Source: a virus. Taken from it: a DNA stretch of 39,284 bases. The notes under the pieces are model-generated. The model made no database searches, was not told the DNA's origin, and worked only from the letters and a program-made list of their open reading frames with translations. Positions 32,110 through 39,058 of this stretch are shown here, in pieces; position 1 is the first letter of the stretch, and each line of letters opens with the position of its first letter. The position numbers and the translations under genes are program-made. Where the stretch lies: positions 1 to 39,284 of the IMG/VR virus record IMGVR_UViG_3300036401_000116; one strand, given 5' to 3'.

Positions 32110-32516
32110 GACTGCAGCGCGTCGTTGAACCAGGCGAGCAGGTCACCGACCTTGTAGCCCATCGCGTCCATCAGCGGGATCGACTTGCGACCGACGGCGA
32201 GCCTCGAAGCCTGATGCCAATGCATGCACATGATGTCGTCACCGTGCTGCCACACGACGATGGAGATCGCGCCACAGTTCGAAGCCTGGGTCAGTGCGCG
32301 CACCTGATGCACAAGCAGCCCGGGCTCTCCTCCGACGGGAAGAGACGACCGCTTCACCTGCTTCGCCTCGATTACGATCGCTCGCCCCTTGGAGGTGAAG
32401 CCGAAGAAGTCGCACGGCGTCTGCTGCAGCTCCTCCGGCACCTTGAACACAAAGGCGGCCTGCAGGTCGTAGATCGAGCGGAAGACTGAACGCAGTCGCA
32501 GTTCGAGTTTGATCAT
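32106..32516 (-). CDS. RecU-like PD-(D/E)XK nuclease, probable Holliday junction resolvase
   Basis: This 136-residue protein matches the RecU pattern: CDFFGF (Asp36), then strand IVIEAKQ (Glu50, Lys52), then a helix with HQVRAL (Gln71) and a strand with ISIVVW. These supply the metal site and catalytic Lys of the fold. RecU-type nucleases cut four-way junctions and other branched DNA, which fits a replication operon where concatemers must be cleared before packaging. The N-terminal region is helical. The start ATG 32516 overlaps the upstream stop, and its own stop overlaps the next gene (GTGA). Other Mrr/VRR-like nucleases are less good matches but cannot be excluded. Confidence 0.65.
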   Translation of the reverse strand: MIKLELRLRSVFRSIYDLQAAFVFKVPEELQQTPCDFFGFTSKGRAIVIEAKQVKRSSLPVGGEPGLLVHQVRALTQASNCGAISIVVWQHGDDIMCMHWHQASRLAVGRKSIPLMDAMGYKVGDLLAWFNDALQS

Positions 32517-32746
32517 GCCTTCAGCAGCCTAACGAACTCGGCCTCGGCTGCACGGCAGATGGCGGACATCTCCATGTCGCTCTCCGTCGCTTGCATCTTA
32601 GCGGAGAACCTGTCGTCGAGCTCTTCGAACGCCTTCCAGAAGGACTCGGGCATGACCGGCTTCGCGTGCAGGTGGTAGAGCTTCTCGATGGACCGACTGA
32701 GCTCAGCCGCTTTCGACTTCATCCTGAGCTGATGCAGCTTGTTCAT
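32513..32746 (-). CDS. Hypothetical helical protein (77 aa)
   Basis: ATG 32746 is preceded by GGGAG a few bases upstream, so it is preferred over upstream in-frame starts in the primase-helicase gene, whose end it overlaps by 44 bases. The product is almost entirely helical and charged (KSKAAELSRSIEKLYHLH at the start, then SFWKAFEELDDRFSAKMQ). It has no motif. Position between the primase-helicase and nuclease genes suggests a replication accessory role, without further evidence. Confidence 0.65.
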   Translation of the reverse strand: MNKLHQLRMKSKAAELSRSIEKLYHLHAKPVMPESFWKAFEELDDRFSAKMQATESDMEMSAICRAAEAEFVRLLKA

Positions 32747-35700
32747 TGATCTCCCTCTTCCACTGATGCTCAAGCAGGTGCAGCGGCGTGTCGAGTGGCA
32801 CCATGCCGTTCGGCCCGTCCTGGTTGATCGTGCTGACCGCTGGACCGTTGCGCATCGAGAACCAGGTGCGCACGCCTTGCACCCTCGCCGGCCACAGCTC
32901 TGGGTAGTCCTCGGCCATCAGCAGCGCGCCCTTGACGATCTTGAAGCCACCCTTCGTGAGGCGCAGCTGCACGAAGAAGCCTCGGCCCCCGGTGCGGTTG
33001 ATCTCGAAGACACCCTTCCGCATCAACGTCATCAACCAACGCTCGAAGGCCGAATAGTCCATGCCGACGACAGAGCGCAGCTCTTCCTTGCTGACCGCTC
33101 CGAACAACTTGTTGAGCACGTTCCTCGCCTGCACTGGATCATCCAGCCCAAGGTTGGCGGCGATCGCGAACTCCACACCGAACGGGTCCAGCACACTTTG
33201 CGAGCTCAGGCAGCTGGCGGAGAAGCGAGCGTAGCCGAGGTCTTCCCAGGTCTGCTCTAGCCACTTGATCGCCCACTGGACGTGGACCTTGCGCACGCTG
33301 CAGGTCGAGAGATCATTGCCCACATGGCTCAACGTCATGTTGGCTACCGCTACTGCGATGCGAAGGACGGAAAGCAGCTTTTCCTTCTGCGTGAACAGGG
33401 GAAGCTCTTCGGAATACTTCGCAGTCCACTCCTCCCCGACGACATGACGCGCAAGTTCTACGGCCCCTTCAGCAAACGTGATCTGGTCTGGCTCCATGTT
33501 CCAGGCACGGATGACGACTGCCCGCATCAGGTCGACCGTCCAGTGGTTTTCTACATTCTGCGGACCGACGCTTTCCTCCAGCTCGTCGATACCTACGGCG
33601 AAGTCGAGGCGCGAAAGAGACTCTGGCGAGCCATAGAGCTGCAGCAGATGCTCGCACGGGTGAGCGAAGGACCGCTTCCCTCCGTTGAGCCAGTTGCAAA
33701 TCGAAACTAGGCGCACCGCTGCCGGCAGACTCTGCGAGCCGTAGATCTTGGTGCCTTCCACGCGGCCGATGTCGCGAGCTGCCTGCAGCATCGGGAAGAT
33801 GGCGACCTCCTTGCCGTCGTCGCTGAGCATCAGGTGCGCTTCGTCGAGCACGAGCATCTTGCCGTGGTTCCTCGGCAGCAGCCCTGGCTTCATCTTCTGC
33901 TGGCCTGCGACGCTGGCTGATCCAATGGTGAATCCAGCTCTACTGAAGTTGCCCATCATCGTGAAGTGCTGGCCGAGGCCGAGGTGCGCCAGGTAGGTGC
34001 GCGCGGCGACGCTCTTGCCAGACCTGGTTGCACCGATGATCGCGCAGTCGAGCCAGCCCCTCCGTTTGGTCCCCTCGTGGTGGATCCACAGAGCTGAGTG
34101 GGCGGCGAGCTCGAGGGTGGTGTGGATTGACTGCCGGCCGAAGACGTGCGTGACGTGGTTGCTCACGTCCATGTGGCGCACGGCCAGGTAGTCGTCGATC
34201 TGGTCGGTGTGCTCGGCCTTGTAGGGCACGAGGTTCAGCAGGTCGAACTTCAACGGGCTGAGGTCGATCAGCTGCTTGTCGAGCGGCACCAGGTTGGTGC
34301 ACCAGACCATGGCTGACTTGTTGGTTGGGTAGACCCGGCCGGTGATCTCCATCTCCCCGGAGAGTGGCGGCTGCTCTGTGCTCACCACCTCGATCATCCG
34401 CTGCTCGTCGTCTCCTTCCTTCGCCTGCGCGACCCACGCTGCCCCCGTCGTCCCTTCCTGTGTCTTCACTCTGCAGGGTGTGCATGACCGTGGTTTCCCG
34501 ACCACGTTCTCTATGATCCACTCGGATGGGTTGCGTTGGATCATCGCCTGCGCCAGCTGTTCCTGCCGGCCGCCCCAGTCGAGCACTCCACCAGGCGCGA
34601 CGATCGGTCCCTTGCATTGGGAGCAGATCGCCTTCGTCCCCATGTCGCACTCCAGGATCGAGGTCTTGGGGATCAACAGCACGTCGGTGTTCACCGCGCC
34701 GACCTGGCAGCGCATCTTCACGTCGGTGTGCAGCTTGTCGAAGACCTCGCCGTAGTTGATCTGCAGCGCCTTGGGCACGCTGCGCCGGCTCGCCTCGAGC
34801 GTGAACTGCGGGATCATCGCCAGGTCTTTGTTGCCTGCGTTCACCCAGTCGCGCAGGTCTGCGCCCCACTTCTCGAGAGGGTTGATCGGGATGGCGCGCA
34901 GGAACACCGGGCAGCGGTTCTGCGCGAAGCTGTCGCCAACGCCTTCGATCAGGTTCTTCCGGCGGCGCAGCATCTCGGTGCGCTTCTTCTCGTCCGGGGC
35001 GATGCTGTCCTCGCCAGGCCCTTGGAAGGTGTCGTTGTCGTAGCAGATCTCGACGGCGTGGCCGCGCCAGGCGTCAGGGATGGCGTGTGGCGGGATCGGC
35101 GAGCCTGCACCGCCGGTCCAGGTGACGACCATGATCCCCTTCTGCTCGAACTCCAGGGCATCGAGGGCAGCCAGAACGTCCCACTCGCCTTCGCAGAGCC
35201 AGATCAGCTGGTCTGGCTTGATCACACCAAGGAACGGCCAGAAGCCGAGTGCGCCAGCTGAGCCCGACACCGCGGCGCTCCACGACCACTTCCGGTCGCC
35301 ACCCGACGGGTTGTAGCGCCGATACCGAGGCCGCAACCTTCCGTCAGGCCAGAACTGCGTGAAGATGATCTCGCCGTTGATCGCGCCGAGGTGCAGGCGC
35401 TCGATGCGCTCCTGATCGAAGTGGCCGCACCGCTGACGGAGGAAGGTGCGGAGGCCGTCGTTCTCTTCGTCCTCGAGGAGCGAGCGCGTGCACTCCTCCA
35501 TGAGCTCCACGGTCATCTCCTTCGGCCACGTCTTCGTGCCCTTCCTGCCCTTCCTCACCGGCAGCACGACGCCGAGAAGGTCAGCCAGGGCTTTGCACGA
35601 GTCGAACGGCTTGGTCGGCGAGAGCTGGTCCTTGATCGACCACCAGGCGAAGAGGTCGCCCTTGGTGCCGCATTGGTGGCACGTCAGCCAACCGCTCTTG

Positions 35701-35870
35701 ACGCTGACGCTTGCGCTGCCCGACTTGTCAGGGCAGATGGGGCAGGCGACCTGTAACCAGTCGCCCTTGGGGGAATCCGACTTGACCTCCACCCCCATCT
35801 TCTTCAGACTTAGAAGCGGGTTGGTTGCGAAAGCCGACCGAACGAGACCGAAGCTGCCAGTTGCCTGCAT
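32703..35870 (-). CDS. Primase-helicase: CHC2/TOPRIM fused to MCM-type AAA+
   Basis: The protein is 1,055 residues from ATG 35870, with AGGAG eight bases upstream. Residues 43-67 hold a CHC2 zinc finger (C43, C46, C64, C67). TOPRIM follows with CEGEWD (Glu227 metal ligand) and YDND at 277-280. Residues about 370-550 look like the MCM N-domain: OB-fold strands with a zinc ribbon (C416, C419, C463, C466). The AAA+ core has Walker A GATRSGKS (613-620), Walker B LVLDE (673-677), a sensor Asn near 726 and an arginine finger SLSRLD (751-756), matching MCM LSRFD. The C-terminus resembles a winged helix (SKEELRSVVGMDYSAFE). One chain would thus prime and unwind. It may be a new fusion for a phage; I cannot search databases. 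Confidence 0.82.
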   Translation of the reverse strand: MQATGSFGLVRSAFATNPLLSLKKMGVEVKSDSPKGDWLQVACPICPDKSGSASVSVKSGWLTCHQCGTKGDLFAWWSIKDQLSPTKPFDSCKALADLLGVVLPVRKGRKGTKTWPKEMTVELMEECTRSLLEDEENDGLRTFLRQRCGHFDQERIERLHLGAINGEIIFTQFWPDGRLRPRYRRYNPSGGDRKWSWSAAVSGSAGALGFWPFLGVIKPDQLIWLCEGEWDVLAALDALEFEQKGIMVVTWTGGAGSPIPPHAIPDAWRGHAVEICYDNDTFQGPGEDSIAPDEKKRTEMLRRRKNLIEGVGDSFAQNRCPVFLRAIPINPLEKWGADLRDWVNAGNKDLAMIPQFTLEASRRSVPKALQINYGEVFDKLHTDVKMRCQVGAVNTDVLLIPKTSILECDMGTKAICSQCKGPIVAPGGVLDWGGRQEQLAQAMIQRNPSEWIIENVVGKPRSCTPCRVKTQEGTTGAAWVAQAKEGDDEQRMIEVVSTEQPPLSGEMEITGRVYPTNKSAMVWCTNLVPLDKQLIDLSPLKFDLLNLVPYKAEHTDQIDDYLAVRHMDVSNHVTHVFGRQSIHTTLELAAHSALWIHHEGTKRRGWLDCAIIGATRSGKSVAARTYLAHLGLGQHFTMMGNFSRAGFTIGSASVAGQQKMKPGLLPRNHGKMLVLDEAHLMLSDDGKEVAIFPMLQAARDIGRVEGTKIYGSQSLPAAVRLVSICNWLNGGKRSFAHPCEHLLQLYGSPESLSRLDFAVGIDELEESVGPQNVENHWTVDLMRAVVIRAWNMEPDQITFAEGAVELARHVVGEEWTAKYSEELPLFTQKEKLLSVLRIAVAVANMTLSHVGNDLSTCSVRKVHVQWAIKWLEQTWEDLGYARFSASCLSSQSVLDPFGVEFAIAANLGLDDPVQARNVLNKLFGAVSKEELRSVVGMDYSAFERWLMTLMRKGVFEINRTGGRGFFVQLRLTKGGFKIVKGALLMAEDYPELWPARVQGVRTWFSMRNGPAVSTINQDGPNGMVPLDTPLHLLEHQWKREINEQAASAQDEVESG

Positions 35871-35889
35871 CTACAGAGCTCCTGCAACA

Positions 35890-35926
35890 GAAAGGCTCGC
35901 TGCGCGATCCACGCAGCGAGCCTTTC
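35890..35926 (-). terminator. Strong hairpin, probable terminator or attenuator
   Basis: GAAAGGCTCGCTGCG at 35890-35904 pairs perfectly with CGCAGCGAGCCTTTC at 35912-35926 around a 7-base loop. The 15-bp stem is GC-rich with T/A ends. In the minus direction it lies just after the probable single-strand DNA-binding gene and just before the primase-helicase gene, so it could end or attenuate that transcript, reducing primase relative to binding protein. The U-run after it is short, so efficiency is uncertain. Confidence 0.7.
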
Positions 35927-35957
35927 ATCTTTCCGAGCCGAGCTGCCGATGCAAGGA

Positions 35958-36743
35958 CTAGAACGGGTTGTCGTCGCCGCCTTCCTCGTCGGTGCGCAGC
36001 TTGCCGCTTCCGTGCGCAGCCATCACCATCTTGTGCCACTCCATCGCAAGCGCCTGCACTTCGGGCGGCGTGGTCTCGGTGCGCTGCCAGGTGGGCTCCA
36101 TCGAGAAGTAGGTGGTCTGCCGGCCGTCCTCGAGCTGCTTCGGCTTCGCCTTCACCCTGACCACTACAGGGTGTGCCCACAGGTTCTTGTCGCTCATCAT
36201 CCAGGTGGAGACGAACTGCTTCGCTGCGGTGAAGCTGGTGCGGCTACATCTTAGGATCGCCGGGCCCTGGTCGGTCATCACGACGAAGTTGTGCGACTGC
36301 GCGCCGAGCGGCTTCTGGTTGTCGACCCACTCGGTGCACTTGCCGCAATCCTCACACGCACCGTAGACGCTGCCGGTGATGGCGTCGCGGCTGATGCACT
36401 TCTGCAGGCCGTTGTAGCGTGCGTCCTTCGGGTTCAGGTAGAGCGCATTGCTCTTGGTGTGCGCGACGAAGAGCAGCCGCAGCGGCGCCGTGAAGACCTG
36501 CTGCGACGCGCTGTCCATGAAGCGGCCAGGGATGGCACCCTCCACGCCCTCGAGCACCGGCGGGCTCATGCCCTGCAGTAGTCGAAGCGTCGGTAGAACG
36601 AGGTCGCTCTGCTCCACGTTGTCGCGGCCGACGAGGTGCGACCTGTCGCGCGGCACAGAGGAGAGGACGGGGAGGAGATCGGAGCCGGCGAACGCCGCCG
36701 GCTTCCACGGTGCGATTTCTTGTTTCTCTGGTTCAGTTGTCAT
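35958..36743 (-). CDS. Probable single-stranded DNA-binding protein
   Basis: The product is 261 residues from ATG 36743, overlapping the upstream stop (ATGA). The body is beta-rich with aromatic and charged strands (LRLLFVAHTKSNALYLNP, HPVVVRVKAKPKQLEDG). A cysteine cluster (C130, C133, C136, with C116 and C166 possible) suggests a zinc insert. The end is acidic and finishes DDNPF, like the tip of bacterial SSB (DDDIPF), which recruits replication partners. Position immediately upstream of the primase-helicase gene agrees. No exact family is recognised and the fold is assumed to be OB-like; a Cys-rich replication or recombination protein is the alternative. Confidence 0.55.
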   Translation of the reverse strand: MTTEPEKQEIAPWKPAAFAGSDLLPVLSSVPRDRSHLVGRDNVEQSDLVLPTLRLLQGMSPPVLEGVEGAIPGRFMDSASQQVFTAPLRLLFVAHTKSNALYLNPKDARYNGLQKCISRDAITGSVYGACEDCGKCTEWVDNQKPLGAQSHNFVVMTDQGPAILRCSRTSFTAAKQFVSTWMMSDKNLWAHPVVVRVKAKPKQLEDGRQTTYFSMEPTWQRTETTPPEVQALAMEWHKMVMAAHGSGKLRTDEEGGDDNPF

Positions 36744-37168
36744 GGTTCTTCAGTTGCTCCCTTCCACCCCTTCACCATGACAGTTGGTGTCATGCTGAAG
36801 TTGAGGAAGTCGGGGATGGTGTGGAGGTCGATCGTTTCCTTCTCGACTTGCTCTTTCAGGTAGGCAACGACGGAAGGCTTGTAGAGCACCAGCTTCTCGA
36901 ACTTGGTCACGTCGCCGTGAACTTCTTCGAGCCACGCACGCACCTGCGGTTCGTTCTCCTGGTTGCAGCTGACCGCGAAGTTCTTGCGGAGGGAGACGCC
37001 GAGCTCCTCGCTGAGCTTGAACGACTTGACGCCTTCTTCGAGCATGGACTCGACGAGCTGGCGCTCCGCGGTCTTGCATGCTTCGTAGGCTCTGCTGTGG
37101 GCTTCCTTCGCATCGTCCATGAGGCGACGCGCGGTGAAGTAGGCTTGCGCTTTGTCGAGGTGGCTCAT
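36740..37168 (-). CDS. Hypothetical phage protein (142 aa)
   Basis: Helical residues 1-40 (AQAYFTARRLMDDAKEAHSR) are followed by an alpha/beta part with SFKLSEELGVSLRK, then WLEEVHGDV and KPSVVAYLKEQVEKE. I recognise the layout of a widespread group of small phage proteins found near single-strand binding and recombination genes, with the pattern of a strand-rich start, a W-L-E/R helix and a final strand. The family has no function I can name. Start and stop both overlap neighbours (ATGA), so it belongs to the same translation unit as the DNA-binding protein. Confidence 0.7.
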   Translation of the reverse strand: MSHLDKAQAYFTARRLMDDAKEAHSRAYEACKTAERQLVESMLEEGVKSFKLSEELGVSLRKNFAVSCNQENEPQVRAWLEEVHGDVTKFEKLVLYKPSVVAYLKEQVEKETIDLHTIPDFLNFSMTPTVMVKGWKGATEEP

Positions 37169-37455
37169 GCGAAGAGGTCACCCTTCGGCACGCCCACCGA
37201 TTCAGCTGCTGGTGGTGCGGGAACCTTCTTCTTCAGGTCGATGATCTCGCACTCGAGCTTGTTGCTCTGCGCCTTGAGCTCCCTGATCTGTCGCTCAGCG
37301 GCCTCCAGTGCGACGGCCTCGGGGCTGGGAGGGCTCTCCGGTGTTTCGTTTGCGATCAGGGAAAGACACGCCTGCACTGTTCGTGGGTTCGACGATCGGG
37401 CGATCTCGATCCACTCGTCGTGTTGGATCATCACCGTCAACTTTGACTTGGCCAT
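37165..37455 (-). CDS. Hypothetical coiled-coil protein (96 aa)
   Basis: ATG 37455 has AGGAG five bases before it. Residues 1-35 are alpha/beta with KLTVMIQHDEWIEIAR. Residues 45-80 form a coiled coil (EAAERQIRELKAQSNKLE). The C-terminus is Pro/Ala-rich. A small alpha/beta start followed by a coiled coil would suit a multimeric or partner-binding protein. No family was recognised. It overlaps the tail of the gene upstream by 161 bases. Confidence 0.65.
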   Translation of the reverse strand: MAKSKLTVMIQHDEWIEIARSSNPRTVQACLSLIANETPESPPSPEAVALEAAERQIRELKAQSNKLECEIIDLKKKVPAPPAAESVGVPKGDLFA

Positions 37456-37621
37456 TGCTGCTCCTGGTGTCTAGTAGGAAGGCGAGGAGTGGAACCACTC
37501 GCCCTGGGAAGGTCTTCGCGTAGAACGTGGCGATCCATCGGTTCGTCTCGGTCTCGAACCTGTTGATCTTGACCCACTGTTCGAAGTGTTCGATCGGACT
37601 TGGTTGTGGTGGGTGTGGCAT
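37295..37621 (-). CDS. Hypothetical protein (108 aa), C-terminus doubtful
   Basis: ATG 37621 shares a base with the upstream stop (TGATG). The first 50 residues (EHFEQWVKINRFETETNRW, then TFYAKTFPGRVVP) look protein-like and folded. After about residue 56 it enters the region of the downstream coiled-coil gene and turns into a charged, low-complexity tail (RRVDRDRPIVEPTNSAGV), which may be a mere shadow. The frame could therefore be a short gene with an overprinted end. Confidence 0.45.
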   Translation of the reverse strand: MPHPPQPSPIEHFEQWVKINRFETETNRWIATFYAKTFPGRVVPLLAFLLDTRSSNGQVKVDGDDPTRRVDRDRPIVEPTNSAGVSFPDRKRNTGEPSQPRGRRTGGR

Positions 37622-37881
37622 CAGCGGCCCCGTAGCTTGAGGTAGTCCTCGTAGCTGGAGAACGTCGCCGCAGCTGACGCCACCGGCGTCGCATCGGCGA
37701 TCGACTTGTCGAGCTCGGCCTTCCGAGTCTCGAGGTAGGCGAAGATCGACGGGTAGTCGCTGATCCAGCTCTGCGCGCGCAACCACGCGAGGTAGGAGAC
37801 CGGCACGTCCTTGATCGCGACACCGCGATGAACTCCCCATTCCATGATGAAGTCTGGGGCTACAGCAGGCCGCTTGATCAT
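37621..37881 (-). CDS. DUF3820-like small protein (86 aa)
   Basis: The start is ATG 37881, with GGAGG five bases upstream; an in-frame GTG lies four codons further upstream. The N-terminal part (DFIMEWGVHRGVAIKDVP then SYLAWLRAQ) resembles DUF3820-type proteins, which carry a F/W-G-x-x-x-G-x-x-L-x-D-V-P-x-x-Y-L-x-W-L pattern. They are frequent in phages and often adjoin exonuclease or DNA-metabolism genes; their role is not established. The rest is helical (AYLETRKAELDKSIADA). The stop and next start overlap. Confidence 0.65.
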   Translation of the reverse strand: MIKRPAVAPDFIMEWGVHRGVAIKDVPVSYLAWLRAQSWISDYPSIFAYLETRKAELDKSIADATPVASAAATFSSYEDYLKLRGR

Positions 37882-38342
37882 CGCTTCCTCCACTTCCGAA
37901 GAAGCTTGTAAATGCTGTTTCGAGTCACTCCAACAGCCCGCGCGAGATCTGGCTGGCTCAGTCTCCTCTTGTTGGCGAACACGAAAGCGATCTGCTCGAC
38001 GGAAAGACCGGCCTGCCGACCTTTCCTGATCGCATCCTGTCTGTTGTCCAAGGCCGTGCCAACGAACAGATGAGACGGTCTAGCACATCCAGGCGTGTCG
38101 CAAGCGTGGCATACCATCAGACCTTTCTTCGGCCACGCACCATGAGCGAAGAACCACGCGACGTGAGTCGTAGGTCTCCTGCTCCATTTGCCATTCACTC
38201 GAACACGCATCCATCCATAGCCCTTCTTGTTGACCTGACCGAACCACAGCCAGCAGCTTCCATATGAGCCTTGGCTGATCTTGTTGACGAAGCGTTCGAA
38301 CATAGTCACGTTGCGGAGCTTCAGATCGAAAGCCGCTTTCAC
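37878..38342 (-). CDS. HNH endonuclease with C-terminal HTH
   Basis: The product is about 154 residues from GTG 38342, forming GTGA with the upstream stop; a GTG one codon earlier is equivalent. The nuclease core holds SCWLWFGQVNKKGYGW, then MVCHACDTPGCARPSHLFVG and NRQDAIRKGRQ, the same arrangement of Cys knuckles, His and Asn as in the other HNH gene of this window. Residues about 130-155 (LARAVGVTRNSIYKLLRK) form a helix-turn-helix. Embedded among replication genes with overlaps on both sides, it is either a homing-type mobile gene or a domesticated nuclease. Homology with the gene at 12820 suggests a common origin. Confidence 0.85.
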   Translation of the reverse strand: MKAAFDLKLRNVTMFERFVNKISQGSYGSCWLWFGQVNKKGYGWMRVRVNGKWSRRPTTHVAWFFAHGAWPKKGLMVCHACDTPGCARPSHLFVGTALDNRQDAIRKGRQAGLSVEQIAFVFANKRRLSQPDLARAVGVTRNSIYKLLRKWRKR

Positions 38343-38749
38343 CACGCGACCCCCTCGCTCTCTTCATCCGTCAGCATGCGTTCGAGTTGAATATGCTTGT
38401 TGATCACGCGACCTTCGAAGAACGCTTTGACCCTGCCGTTGAGCAGACGGAGGAGTGCGGTCGGGGTCTTGATCGTGATCATGCGATCGCGAGCTTCGTT
38501 GTAGCAGAGGGTCAGCTGACGGTTGTCGTTGAGCGACAGCTGCACCTTGAAGATCTCTAGTGGCTCGTCACCAGGTAGCCGATCAGGAACGCGGGACTTT
38601 TCGGATCGGGTGGGAGAACCATCTTCCCGCCGAGTTTCCCGGACCCTTTGGACTGGACGCGAAGTCCTCTTTGCGGCGAGTCGGGCTTGGGCGGTGTTGC
38701 GTGCCGCATTCTTTGCACGTTTCTCTTCTGCTGTGTTCTTTCGCGCCAT
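38339..38749 (-). CDS. Hypothetical basic protein (136 aa)
   Basis: ATG 38749 has GGAG seven bases upstream. Residues 1-60 are very basic and probably disordered (ARKNTAEEKRAKNAARN and on). Residues about 65-125 form a small alpha/beta domain (FKVQLSLNDNRQLTLCYN, then a RLLNGRVKAFFEG strand-helix). Such an N-terminal basic extension often binds nucleic acid. No family was recognised. It overlaps the HNH gene start. Confidence 0.65.
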   Translation of the reverse strand: MARKNTAEEKRAKNAARNTAQARLAAKRTSRPVQRVRETRREDGSPTRSEKSRVPDRLPGDEPLEIFKVQLSLNDNRQLTLCYNEARDRMITIKTPTALLRLLNGRVKAFFEGRVINKHIQLERMLTDEESEGVAW

Positions 38750-38752
38750 TGG

Positions 38753-39007
38753 TCAGCTCCGCTCATGCTTGCGTCCTGATCCAAACTCTTTGGTTAGAGC
38801 GGCCGAGATCACGTCAGCAGCTATCTTGTCGACCACGAAGTAGAAGACTTCCTTCGGCATCCCGCGTTCGCTGATCGGAGTCACGGAAGAAGCACTTGCG
38901 TGCTTCAAGCCATCGGCGACAGCGCGAGTTGAGTCCCCGATCTCCTCCAGCAGGTCTTCGCAGAGCTGGACCTGAGATCGCTTGCATGAATAGATGAGCT
39001 TGCTCAT
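38753..39007 (-). CDS. Hypothetical small protein (84 aa)
   Basis: The start is ATG 39007, whose ribosome site is weak. Residues about 10-45 are helical and acidic (QVQLCEDLLEEIGDSTRAV), and residues 50-70 are another helix (KEVFYFVVDKIAADVISAA). The C-terminus is basic. There is no signal peptide or membrane segment and no known motif. Three bases separate it from the next gene downstream, so the two are in one transcript. Confidence 0.6.
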   Translation of the reverse strand: MSKLIYSCKRSQVQLCEDLLEEIGDSTRAVADGLKHASASSVTPISERGMPKEVFYFVVDKIAADVISAALTKEFGSGRKHERS

Positions 39008-39019
39008 GGTGAGTTGGTT

Positions 39020-39058
39020 TTACCGAGCGATCACGTAGAGGTCAGACAGGCGCAGCAT
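39020..39058 (-). CDS. Possible 12-residue leader peptide
   Basis: A 12-codon frame (MLRLSDLYVIAR) has GGAGG about eight bases before its ATG and ends 12 bases ahead of the 39007 start codon. It lies within and just beyond the end of the truncated gene. It could be a leader that couples the weak downstream start, but so short a frame may be chance. Confidence 0.2.
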   Translation of the reverse strand: MLRLSDLYVIAR

